Source: Cristatella mucedo (Eukaryota > Bryozoa > Phylactolaemata > Cristatellidae). Taken from it: a stretch of 64,000 nucleotides of DNA. The notes under the pieces were generated by a model. The model had not been told where the DNA came from and searched no databases. It worked only from the letters and a program-made list of their open reading frames with translations. The stretch is taken from NCBI GenBank assembly GCA_009760855.2, contig WPIO01000084.1, positions 430,501 to 494,500 on the forward strand, in the 5' to 3' direction. The position numbers and the translations under genes are program-made. Positions 12,252 to 22,005 of this stretch are shown one piece after another; the first letter of the stretch is position 1, and every line of letters starts with the position of its first letter.

Positions 12252-15200
12252 GTGTGTGTGTTTGTGCGTGCGTACGCGTGTATGTATATATGTACATATA
12301 ATACGGGTGGAATGGCGGCAGCTGTGCGTCTCCGGGGCCATTTCGGGCTCGGAAGCCGCGTTGCTCCTGTTCCTGAACGCGGAGGTACGGGTAGCCCCCA
12401 TGGCCCCAGCAGGGCAGTGCTACTCCGGCTAAGGTACAGTGATTTTTAAATATTTAATCCATAAGAATATTAATATATGCATATACATATATGCAATGAG
12501 ACCTTTCAATGAGTGTATGCCTTGTTTTAATTTACCAGAAAGAGGTACAACTTGGGCTCGTCTAAGGCTGTCAGCCTTGCTATATCGACGCTGGGCTCGC
12601 AATGTAATTTACTGTAATGTATCATCGCCAGTAATTAAAAATACCACACAGACTATGTGGGTGCTATACAGGAGAGCTTATTATAGCAATCTCAAGCATA
12701 AGTGGTTTTCGGCACGAACTCTGTAGCTAACAGACTTCATCTTTCGTGCTGAAGAGAAGGCGAGGAGCATAGCTGAGTCAACAGGGCTGATGAGGTAGTG
12801 AGTGCAATGAAACTAGAGGCTCAGAATGGCTGAAAAGTGTGCACCATAGCCGGCAGGAGGACAGCAAATGTTATGGCATAATAATTATGGAAATGATCTT
12901 TAGTCTAGGACCTTTACATCTAAAGTATCCTTCGACAAAGGTGTACATAGAGGAATGTAATAGCTCATGTTTTGTCCGTAGAATACTTGAGAACATGAGG
13001 AGGCTGAAACTGGGGCAGCCGTCCAGCTGGGTTAAAGAAGTCAAGCCGTACAGGCCTTGTCGGTCAGCAAAAGAAGGTTACCCTGTTCTGTTGATCTACC
13101 TGAATCTGACGAATTTCCTTGAGCAAAATAGAAACCTGGTTAAACCTCTGAAATATTTAAAAATAATTGCAACCATACTCATTACAAGCTGCAGTGGCCT
13201 AATTTTTGTGTGTAGTAAAGCCAAAATGAAATTGAAATAATCTAGCTGAGAAAAAACCCAGAGAGCTACCTAAATAGTTTGAAAGTCCCCTATTTATATA
13301 CAATCCTTTAATCTTAGATACGGATTGGACAAGTTTTCGTGCATACCAAAGCCATACGGAAAAGAGCTTTACCAAGTGTGCTAAGAGGACTCTCTTTGCG
13401 TCTCGCATCTCTCCCAAGAAAAGTCGGTCTTTTTTGAGGCAGAAAATGGCATAAAAACAAAATGCGGGACGAAACGGTTCTTGATGTGTCTTTTGCTTTG
13501 TAGAAATTACTATTGTGCCTCAAAACATATAATCGCCTAAAGGAGATCACATTAGCCTACATTAGCGTTTGAAAATACAAGCGTTTCTCCTTTATTACCG
13601 GATTTTTCTTTCTTTTTTAGTTTCTGGCAGCTGGAATTATCGGCGTTGTTGGTGCTTCCCGAAGCAGCAAAGGATTGGTATGATATTTCTTGGAGGTCGC
13701 CTTACCAATAGTGCCATGCAATAATCCGGTTGAGATGTTGGTTTTGTTTTAAAATTCTATTTTTAAGCCTGTACACATTCCACAGAGACTGCATGATCTA
13801 AAGCTGAGGAATAACGAAACAAAAATGGCTTTCTCTATTCTTTCAATTTTGTTTAACAGGAATGACGTTACTATGCAGCTTCTTTCATGCGAAAAGGCAA
13901 AGTTGCAGTGACAAACCTACTGCTTTACTAGCATTTTGTAGCCAAAATCAGCACTATATTCGCTATTCACCAAGATAGCTCAGCGGGCATAGCACTAAAA
14001 GCTGGCTAGTGTAGAAAGTGGTCATTATTTACGCGCTTATCGGGCTTCACCCTAGAATGACTAATTAAAGACCTGGCTCACTATCAAGCTTTCACGGCAA
14101 TATAACTCACTGAGCCACTTTTTTTACGGGGCAATGACTTATATTATGTCGATGTTGTGTATTCAATGAGCCAGCCTCAACGATTGTAGTAAATCAAAGG
14201 ATTCACGGGATCAGCTCTATATTTTTCAGGTGGTACTGTGAGATCATGCATGAAAATTTAGTTTGCGTTCTTATTTTACCCTCGTTTCTTACACATTGTC
14301 CCAGGCCACTGAAAATTGATTATTAGAATTGCGGGTAAGAAATATTGAGTCGACTTCATGCTCTTTTTTGCTGAATGGCTGGACCAGTCATTGGACCATG
14401 GCGACATGGCAAACTATTTAAATACTTGATTTTCTCTAGATTGAGCCCTCAGCTAATTATGCATTTACAACCGTTAAGATGACACTGAAATCGAAGGCTA
14501 ACCTCAACTACAAATGCAAGGAGTACATTTAAGAATGCTTGCATGCTACAGACACTGTTTCTCTGCTTATAAGTATTAAGATAGGCTTGCCATGAATAAA
14601 AGATCTCGTCAATTTTCGATTGCTACTGAGTTCATTGAAAACAAAAAATGTGTGTCATATCAGTATCTTCCAGCTGCTTGAGAAAAATTCTAATAAATAT
14701 TAATAATTCTTATGAAAGAAAAACTAAAACACCTTAACGTAACATTAACCTGTTTGAAATGAAATTAAATAGCTAGAAATTGTGGTGCTTAATTAAAAGG
14801 CTGCCATTTTACAAGCTCAAAATGCATATTTACTTCAGAGATAACTAAGACAAATGAAAAAGGTCTGTCGAAATCAAACTAAGAAATCGCATAGGAAACA
14901 TTTGTGTGCTTAATAAAAATAAAGTCACACAAACTTTGTCAGTTAATGTGAAAATCTCTGCAGAATCCACAATGCAAGCAGTTTCTTTTTTTTTCAGGTG
15001 ATTGCAACGATGGTGATGAGCATAATAAGTTCAGTTTTTCTTTGGGTGATCGTTGCTTTGACATCGCTATCAACAGACTACTGCGAATATAGTGGCTACT
15101 ACTACTACTACTACGGTTGCTCAGTAAGCAATAAAGACGCATCCTAATCAATAGAGTGAAATATTGCAAGTAAATTGATATTGATATTGCAGAATAGTCA

Positions 15201-18200
15201 AACTACTCTTTAAAGTTCTTTGCACCCTATATCGCAGAGCACAAACGGAAATACCAAAAAATTCTGCCTTAGACTAACTTTCCAGTTAGGTAAGGTTTAG
15301 GTTAGGTCTTTTTTCATAGAATTTAGGCGTCACTGTAATTTGTCCTTTACTTGCTTATTTATGAGTGCTGATAGTGTGCATGCTGCCACCAACCATACTT
15401 GCATGCTCTCCCAGTGCATGTCACCCCTATCCATGGTATTCTGGTTGCATATGGATCATGCTACGACTAATCATTCGATAGTTCTTATTTGCAGCAAATT
15501 TATAGTGCCTAGAAAAATATTAAGTTTTTTTATTTTGGAATGTCAAATATACGATTGGTATTGTTATTATTATTATTTATTTTAACTCGTAATATCCTTT
15601 ATGTTAGGTTATAAAGTAAACACTGCTCAGGAACCAACTTTCCCATACTTTTTCACAATTGACCTGTACTTCAATTTAAGTCTAAATTTACAAGAGCTTC
15701 AATCGCATAGCACCACTGGAAGAACTCCAGCCGGCATAGATCCAAAAAGGTTCCACCGATCCTGCTTTTTTCTGTATGACCGACGACCTTAACATAGCAA
15801 AGATAATTATCAAAATAAATACCAGTCTTTTTATTGTCCCTTAAGACAGCCTAAACTCTGTCAACAAGCATTCCAACCCCTTGAAACAGAATAAAACCCG
15901 AGAGATATATATAAGTATTATAACGTGCTAAGGAAGTCATGCAAAAGCCAACACTGGACTCAAGGCTAATGCTTAGATGGACCACATAAGCAGCACTAAA
16001 TCAATGGTGTAGAATTCAGAAAATCACAGAGAAAAACACAGGTCCACTGTTGGGCTTTACTAAAACATCCTACTGCTACCCTTAGCCATAAACCGGTCTT
16101 TTTCATAACAAGAACAGCACAAAAATGATGATGACAAAATTTCTTCCTGGTTTCATGCTTTTATCTTACCTATATAAAAAACTTGGTCATATAACTTTAA
16201 TTGTAATGATATATTTATATAGCGCCATCAGAGAAGTTAATCTCCTTTACACTTTGTATGTGCTGTACAGGAAGCATGATTGAATGGTTAATGGTAGAAA
16301 GCTCAATGCCAACAATGATAACATGATTGTTGCTTAAATGCACAGTGTCAGCATGCAAATGTGGTTAGTAGCAGCTTGCATGGTGTGAGCACGAAAAAAG
16401 CACACCAAGGACGAATCACGTGGACCCACTGAAGGTTGTGATAGATATATGCGTTTTTAGCTTCTTTTTAAATATTGTCGAGTCAGGGATGTCATCATAT
16501 CAGTCACAAATGTGTTCCAGACTTTAAAAGCTTATAGACTAAAGAAGCTGTCTCCAAGCGATTCGAGGTTCCTGAAAGGTATAGCTATTAGATTCCTGAA
16601 AGCGGTGGTACAAATATAAGCCTGGTTGGGAGTTGATCTGACAGGTAGGCTGGGGCCTAAGGATGAAGGGACCTATAAGTTAGGGAGAGAAAGTAGAAGT
16701 TGATGCCTTGCTTAATTGGGAACCAGTGCACATTGGCTAGAAGTAGTGTGACGTGGCAACTGCAACACTAACAAAAATGGCCTAGCTTCGGAGTTGTACA
16801 CTAGTTTTAAGGGCCTTATTTCACCTGTATTGTAATTTAATGTATGTAATGTATCTCAGTCTGTTACTCCACAAAGCCATAAAGGCTATTTGGGTGTTAC
16901 GTAGGAGACGTTTGTATAGCTCACCTACCGCCTAAGCGGCTTTTGGTAAGCATTCAGTGGCCAACCAACATACTTAATCTCGCGCAGTAAAAGAATGTAG
17001 GAAGCATAGCAGGGTCGGAAAGCAGTTGAGTTAGTGAGTAGCATGGAAGTAGCAGCTCAGGCCCTCTGGAAACGATGAGCCATAGTCGGCAGCAGGAGAG
17101 TAGTTGTCGTTACGTAAGAATCGTGGAAGCGAGTTCCATAGTCAAGGAGGTAAAGAGTGAGCAAGCAGTGAGTCTCAGAATTGAGTAGAAATGGGATGTC
17201 ACAAAAGCATGGACCAATTCAGATGTGCTATCCTTCTCTAAACAAGCCCAAATTCTAACCAAGTTATATAACTGAAAGCAGGCACTTGACTGCTTAGCTG
17301 AAGTAGTCCGTTAATGAAAGGGTCAATTTGGAACAGGACATTCGTGTTTCGGGCAGCACTAGTGTCTTGATTCCTCTCTGCTTCCCATCAGGTCGAATAA
17401 TGCAACTTGTTGGCAGCATATTTTGCAGATAGTCTGCAGACAGGGAACATGTTAAAAGACTTGCAATGCAGAAGCAGTTGAACTTAATCAGCACGACAGC
17501 GAAGTTTTCCTGTTTTCGTTAGCACATACCACCACAAGAAATTAGGCAGGCTTAGAGGTGATAAATAAAATTGAAATTAAGAATATAAACTGTAAATAAC
17601 TGCTTATAATATTTTGTTTCTAGATTCCGCTGCTTGTGGAACTGACAGCTTGCAGTTTGTAACGAGCTCTGCAGGTTTGTCTGCAGTGAACTTGAAATAT
17701 TTAAATTAGTATAGTTCTCAATAACCCAAACTGGCTTGGAACTGAGCAGGCTATACGATAGCACACCGTGTCACTCATTTTAAAGGTCATTATTCTCACG
17801 ATCATGCATACTAATTCGAAATACCTTTGAATTGAACTTTGTAACAACCTCGTGCTATTCCACCTCAAGCTTCATGACTATGTGTCTAACGAAGCCATAA
17901 TCCCTAGGAGACCGTTCTTTTACTTCAGATGCTTCAAAAGCGTGGAAATCCCTTAAAGTGACTTCAATAAATTCTTTGAATCAACGATGACGCTAAAAGC
18001 CTTAACTCACACAGTAATCACGGCATTAGTTCATCCCATGAGCATCGTCCTTCTTGTTTTAATGTTCGTTAAGTTTTGGGCGCTTTAATAAGTAATAATC
18101 TCCTTCCTCTACAGAACGCGTCGATGTCTTTAAATGATAAGTACAAGTAAAAGTGAGCCAATTAGAATAAATATTTTTGCGTTGCATTTTGGATATTTAG

Positions 18201-20609
18201 GAAAATGACCGGTCTATCTGAAGATGTTTCGCCAAGATTTAAATCTTACTTCTCCGGTCGGTGGCTAATTCTGGTTGTAAGGTTGGTAACGTCTCGTACA
18301 GCGGCTCATGAAATTTGTTTTCAATTCTACGCCCACAAAAAACTGGCTGGTTGTATTTGTTAATTCAATAACCAAAATCAGTTCCCGCACAATTTTTTCT
18401 TAATGAAATTCAATTCTGAATGCGGAAAAATTTCCTGAATGGAGGCAATGATATAGCCTAACGCTTTTCACGGATACCCTTAAATATAAGGCTGGAATAC
18501 GAGACTCTGCTATTCCAATTGAAGTGCTGTTGCACAACCGTCCTTGAATGCAAGCTAGATAGGTGATCTTCGTGATGAGCGCTTACATTTTAAAAGTTTA
18601 ATAAGGAAGACTGATCTTCGTGATGAGCGCTTACATTTTAAAAGTTTAATAAGGAAGACTGCGTCCGAAGCATAACAAGTCACGATTTTAGATTACTCTT
18701 TTATAGTTAGGCAATGCCCGCTAAAGTCCCCGGCTGAAGCTAATGCTAACTTTCTGATTTAGAGTAGTTTGAACTGCCTTACTTCAGTTCCTAATAGCGT
18801 AACCAAAATTACTTGGCCTATTTAGCTATCAATTGATGTGACAGCAGAGTTCATAACAAAATCAAAGACATTCGGCTATTGGTCCTCTTCGCTTAAGGGA
18901 GCATTTGTGGCTCGTAATGAATAGCAAAAGAAAATCAAATTACTAAACCTGACGGTCATATTTCTCCATTGTACGGCCTCATTAAACCTACTGGAGCAGC
19001 TGCATCAGTTTAAGCCTTCACGGTATTTTTTTCTGGTTGTTTCTAGACTATTAGCACCTAGCCCAATATTTCCGATCGTGAAAGTTGGGGATACAAACTG
19101 TCTCAATGGAAGTCCTAGACCTTTTGGCCAACATTAGGACATGAAGCTTTAGTTGATGTGGTAGCGATATCCCAATTATTCCGGTATGAAGGCATGAAAA
19201 CAATTTGAATTATTTAAAAATGCATTACCATACCAACTATCTAACACAATGCTCCCAGGTTCTCTTGACCAAACACATTATCTAATATACTTTAATATAC
19301 TCATGAAATCTCCTCAGATTCTTGCTAAGTGTTCACGTCCCGTATTTCAAGAGATGACTAACCGTTTGGGGATAATTTTTTTCAGGACAAGAAGTTAAGG
19401 TAGCTACATGTAGTAGAATAGCTCAACGCATTTCAAATTGATAAAATGATTCCGTGACGAACTATGTTTGATAAAAATGAATGGTTTTAACATGTACAGA
19501 AGTTCTTGATTTTAATGAACTCAAATTTAAAGTATCAAACGAACTAAAGCTGACTACTCGTCAAGGCAATGTTGCTCTCATAGGCATAATAAATCATGCG
19601 AAATGTTTTGCTTCGCTTTAAAAAATATGTTATCTCAAACTTTAATATGCTAAAGCACAGCCTGAAGTTAGACAGTTCTTATATTTGATGATACAATTTG
19701 CTTAAAGTAATTGAGCCAAGGTATTAAATTCAGAAATAATATATATATGTATATACATAATTTATTTGTATAGCACCGCAAGAGAAATTAATCCCTATTC
19801 AGGAGCTTCACGTATACCTCGGGGTACGAGCCCACAACCCCAGTCAGACCTTGATCGGGGCATGCACCTTAACCACTTGACCAAACCAGCTTCAGTTTGT
19901 GTTCAATTTGGCCCTGACCCTTTAATTACTTATTAATTTTGATGCATTGTTAGAGAGCAAAAGGCAAAATTTCTTTGAATTATTTGAAATGGTAGCCTGC
20001 AGTACTGTTGATTAATTTCAACTGGCCTTCTACATTCCATTTTTTTAAGTTTGTAATACTGTTGAAAAACCTAAATGAGCCTTTAACATCTCCTTTGTTT
20101 TTTAGTCTGGATATCTAGCAAGCAACAGTATCCTGCTGGTGGCTGGGCTAGCAGAATTTGTTGTCTCGATTTGGACATCGGTTCTCTGCTGCAAGGGTGC
20201 ATGCGAAGGCTGCGGAAACAGAACTATAACTTATAACTCTCAGGTAAAACTGTTGTAGAGGCGTCTGCTATGCTACGTATGCCAAGTGAATGTGTATGAA
20301 CCTTAGCAGCCGACAAGCAAAATGATTGATGTAGTACTCTGGCTATTTTCATAACGTCTTCCGGCAAAAGATTGAGCGTTATGCTTTTCTGAACAGCCTC
20401 CTTATTTCGGAGCTCAAACATCTGGTGGAAATCAACTGTTTATTATGCCAAACTCTGGATTGACGGCTGCCCAACCTCACCTTATTTATCCAAGACAGAT
20501 CTATCACAGCCAGGTGCTTGCACCAGCCGGAGTACCTTCAGGATTCGCACCAATGCAGATTGGTGTACCTGTGAACCAAAACATGTTGCCGACTGATGGA
20601 GGTCAGTAA
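9245..20609 (+). CDS. Four-transmembrane protein, MS4A/CD20-like (five exons seen, N-terminus unresolved)
   Basis: The join is 9245-9346, 13621-13677, 14998-15123, 20106-20243, 20397-20609, giving 211 residues and a TAA stop. All introns (4274, 1320, 4982 and 153 bp) are GT-AG and phase 0, so the frame continues through every junction. Counting from the first visible residue, hydrophobic helices lie at about 1-17, 28-46, 54-77 and 104-124. The first loop is short. The second is Tyr-rich (six Tyr in a row) with Cys at 82 and 94. A Cys-rich patch (CCKGACEGCG) follows helix 4, and the C-terminal tail is Pro/Gln-rich. This layout, and the WxGxMFLAAGIIG-like second helix, fit the MS4A/CD20-like family of plasma-membrane proteins, whose members are linked to ion flux or receptor signalling. 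The family call is by pattern only. The start codon and the N-terminal cytoplasmic segment are not identified. Introns are loaded with LINE and SINE copies. Confidence 0.72.
9985..10655 (+). mobile_element. LINE A fragment in intron 1 of the MS4A-like gene
   Basis: Recognisable blocks are GCAGCTAGGCTTTTCTGTCGTGAGCG, CACTTCTCCCTGACCTGCACCGGCT and the 3' UTR GTGTGCTTACAGTGTG. The terminal block GTAAAGTTCGCAGAAATAAATTAAGCTCTCAGAGGGGG also matches, followed by ATTATAATGATTA in place of the clean tail. It is heavily mutated and sits in sense orientation in the intron. Confidence 0.8.
10983..11020. repeat. (ATAAAT)n microsatellite
   Basis: About five ATAAAT units followed by a degenerate AAATATAAAGC repeat. 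Confidence 0.9.
12130..12300. repeat. Compound microsatellite (TATC)n(TGTC)n(TA)n(TG)n
   Basis: Four different simple arrays lie end to end: TATC to about 12156, TGTC to about 12192, TA to about 12219, then TG with scattered TGCG interruptions to about 12300. Each array is likely to be length-variable. It lies in intron 1 of the MS4A-like gene. Confidence 0.97.
12320..12431 (+). repeat. GC-rich dispersed repeat C, copy 1
   Basis: This GC-rich block stands out from its AT-rich surroundings. It matches the reverse complement of 52616-52740 over about 105 bases, with shared runs GCTCGGAAGCCG, CTGTTCCTGAAC, CGGGTAGC and CCCCAGCA. The family is not recognised. A shared frame reads LFLN-E-RVA in both copies, so it may be a piece of a coding element. 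Confidence 0.7.
12602..13100 (-). mobile_element. LINE B fragment in intron 1 of the MS4A-like gene
   Basis: The minus strand matches the LINE B 3' end (TGTAATGTATC, GTGGGTGCTATACAGGAGAG). It then matches the C-terminal coding region up to the GPRLWNSL and VRTLRS region, through AAACTGGGGCAGCCG. It is badly decayed. Confidence 0.75.
13621..13677 (+). CDS. MS4A-like gene, 57-bp exon with rest of helix 2
   Basis: The acceptor TTTTTCTTTCTTTTTTAG is very strong and the donor is TTG|GTATGA. The 19 codons (FLAAGIIGVVGASRSSKGL) finish helix 2 and add a short basic, Ser-rich cytoplasmic loop. It is phase 0 at both ends. Confidence 0.75.
13975..14125. repeat. tRNA-like, possibly SINE-derived segment
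   Basis: GATAGCTCAGCGGGCATAGCAC on the + strand resembles a tRNA A-box region. On the minus strand GTGGCTCAGTGAGTTATA does the same from the other end. CGGGCTTCACCCT between them could be a worn B box for either. No clear tail is seen, so the assignment is weak. Confidence 0.3.
14998..15123 (+). CDS. MS4A-like gene, exon with helix 3 and Tyr-rich loop
   Basis: The acceptor is TTTCTTTTTTTTTCAG and the donor is TCA|GTAAGC. The 42 codons give helix 3 (about 24 residues), then STDYCEYSG, six Tyr from a (TAC)6 run, then GCS. The two Cys could form a disulfide in the extracellular loop, as in CD20; that is inference. The TAC run is a short in-frame trinucleotide repeat and may vary in length. Confidence 0.75.
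15325..15585 (+). mobile_element. LINE A 3' UTR fragment in intron 3
   Basis: Only the last 260 bases of LINE A remain: GTGCTGATAGTGTGCATGCTGCC, the GCAGCAAATTTATAGTGCCTAGAAAAA stem and a (TTA)n tail. No coding sequence is left. Confidence 0.8.
16197..16826 (-). mobile_element. LINE A copy, 3' part, interrupted by LINE B
   Basis: The minus strand carries the LINE A terminal stem-loop (TATAGCGCCATCAGAGAAGTTAATC), 3' UTR and C-terminal coding region. It stops near CTTATTTCACCTG, which aligns to the CGCACATGCTG position of the intact copy. The rest resumes at 17148 after an inserted LINE B fragment. Confidence 0.75.
16830..17147 (-). mobile_element. LINE B fragment nested inside LINE A
   Basis: It has the LINE B 3' end (TGTAATGTATCTCAGTCTGTTACTCC) and C-terminal coding sequence up to AAGCGAGTTCCATAGTC. 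The surrounding sequence is one LINE A copy whose two halves fit together across it, so the LINE B fragment arrived later. Confidence 0.85.
17148..17345 (-). mobile_element. LINE A copy, continuation after the nested insert
   Basis: It resumes at GGTAAAGAGTGAGCAAGCAGTGAG, aligning with GGTAGGCCAGTAAGCAGTGAG of the copy at 62788-64000. It continues through TAAACAAGCCCAAATT to the start of the QSDLSLDDH region. Confidence 0.75.
17880..18110 (+). mobile_element. Very decayed LINE A fragment
   Basis: GGAGACCGTTCTTTTACTTCAGATGC and AAAGCGTGGAAATCCCTT match the [10 protein letters not shown] / AWNSL block in order. A truncated 3' UTR (GAGCATCGTCCTTCTTG) follows. Identity is low. Confidence 0.45.
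18565..18660. repeat. Perfect 48-bp tandem duplication
   Basis: Bases 18565-18612 are repeated exactly at 18613-18660, beginning GATCTTCGTGATGAGCGC. It lies in intron 3 of the MS4A-like gene. Perfect identity suggests a recent event. Confidence 0.97.
18661..19758. other. Unassigned intron sequence
   Basis: This part of intron 3 of the MS4A-like gene shows no exon-like open stretch with splice borders and no recognised repeat. Confidence 0.4.
19759..19895 (-). mobile_element. SINE A copy 1 (tRNA-derived, LINE A-like tail)
   Basis: On the minus strand it starts with GCTGGTTTGGTCAAGTGGTTAAGG, a tRNA-like head. It then has GTGGGCTCGTACCCCGAGG, resembling a B box. It ends in a stem-loop like the LINE A 3' end and ATAAATT. 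It is the most diverged of the three copies and lies in intron 3 of the MS4A-like gene. Confidence 0.85.
20106..20243 (+). CDS. MS4A-like gene, exon with helix 4 and Cys-rich patch
   Basis: The acceptor is CCTTTGTTTTTTAG and the donor is CAG|GTAAAA. The 46 codons give helix 4 (ILLVAGLAEFVVSIWTSVL), then CCKGACEGCG, a cluster of four Cys just inside the membrane that could be palmitoylated, and the start of the cytoplasmic tail. Confidence 0.75.
20397..20609 (+). CDS. MS4A-like gene, terminal exon (Pro/Gln-rich tail)
   Basis: The acceptor TTTTCTGAACAG keeps frame with the previous exon (…YNSQ then PPYFGAQ). Seventy codons and TAA encode a disordered-looking tail with repeated P, Q, V and Y (for example PHLIYPRQIYHSQ) and no further helix. 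No AATAAA or ATTAAA is visible in the first 450 bases after the stop, so the polyadenylation site is not located. Confidence 0.7.
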   Translation, partial: PPYFGAQTSGGNQLFIMPNSGLTAAQPHLIYPRQIYHSQVLAPAGVPSGFAPMQIGVPVNQNMLPTDGGQ

Positions 20610-21209
20610 GGAATATGGTTCTAGAGATTAATTAGACCTATATGAGTAATACTTTCATCAGATTCAAATATTTTGCACCAATTGTATCTTGGCTAAAAAA
20701 TCATCTCTTTCACGAATTCCTCTTTAGTGTCAGCGAAACCTTTCTCTATGTATGTGTATATGCTTAACTGCTTTCCTGGGCATGATTCAGATTGTGGTAA
20801 TAACAGAGCTCCAATATGAGTTAGGCCCTAAGTGCATTCTTATGTGCTGTTCGCTATTAGATACTGTACTAGGCCTGATATTTTAATGACTAAGCTTGCT
20901 TGTCGTAAGCATTACAAAATCATTCATCCTTGGTTATTGAGCCTCTTGCAGCAAATTTCAATCAACTATTTTTAGATTTAGTTCTTTTTGAATTACACTT
21001 GATCTATTTATTGTGCTTAGGCTTATACATTTCGTTTAATGTTAGTGCAAAATCTGTTTTAACATAGTAGTGCCAATGAAAAATCAATGCAATTACTAGG
21101 AGGCCATATTTGTGGACATCTGGTCTTTAGCGGCTGTGCTGAAATTACTTCTTTTATATTAGTAAATGTCGTCACTATTTTTAAGCATTGCATGATTGTA
21201 TGCACCTTA
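20610..21209. other. 3' flank of the MS4A-like gene
   Basis: This presumably holds the 3' UTR. GCAGCAAATTTCAA near 20950 could be a trace of a LINE A 3' end, but the match is too short to claim. Confidence 0.35.
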
Positions 21210-22005
21210 ATAATAATAATATTAATAATATTAATAATAATGCACTCGATAAAGCTCCCTCAGAGAACTCAATCTCTTTCTAGGCGCATTACATTTGCTG
21301 CCAAGGGAAACGCTATTGAGTGCGGAGCAATATCATGCTTGAAAAAATGAATATTATGGTTAGGGGTGACAAGCACAGGGTCAGCATGCAAATGTGGTTA
21401 GTGGCAGCATGCACAGCGTCAGCACGCATAAGCACATCAAGGACGAATCACAGGAACTCACTAAATGCTGTCCTAAATAGGTGTTTTTAAGTTTCTTTTA
21501 AATGTGGTAAAGTCAGGGGATGTTCTGACGCAAGTCGGGAGGGAGTTCCAGGCTTTGGAAGCATTCGAACTAAATGCTCAGCCTCCAATGGATTTGAGGT
21601 TTGTATGAGGTATTGGGAATTTTTTGTATTCCGAGAGGTGGGTTGTACGATGATTGGCCTAGTGTGAGACTAGATCTGAAAGATAGGATGGAGCCAAAGA
21701 ATGAAGTGACCTAAATGTGAGCGATAATACCTTGAGGTCGATCCGTTGCTGGACTGGTAGCCAGTAAAGGTCGGCGAGAAGTGGTGTGATGTGGCAACTG
21801 TGAAGCTCACGACAGACAAGCCTAGCTGTGGAGTTTTGCACCGTCTGTAATCGCCTGATTGGATATGCCGGTTGGGCCAGCGAGCTGTGAGTTACAGAAA
21901 TCAAGACGGGACGTTTCAAATGTATGGACCAACTTAGACGTGGTATCCTTATCTAAACAAGCCCAAATTTGAGCAATCTTATGTAGCTGAAAGTAGCCAG
22001 ACTGG
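21210..22005 (-). mobile_element. LINE A copy, 5'-truncated
   Basis: It has an (ATT)n tail (21210-21242), the stem-loop CTCCCTCAGAGAACTCAATCTC, and the 3' UTR with its doubled GTGCTGAC / CTGTGC motif. The C-terminal domain ([21 protein letters not shown]) is open for about 85 residues. It ends upstream near the AYFQLHKIAQI block. The reverse-transcriptase core is absent. Confidence 0.88.

Noticed and set aside
12130-12300. Compound microsatellite considered as a CRISPR-like or regulatory array
   Set aside because: Pure simple-sequence runs with no spacers; ordinary eukaryotic microsatellite.
12839-13240. 133-codon open frame on the + strand
   Set aside because: It overlaps, in antisense, a decayed LINE B fragment; it is a shadow of that copy.
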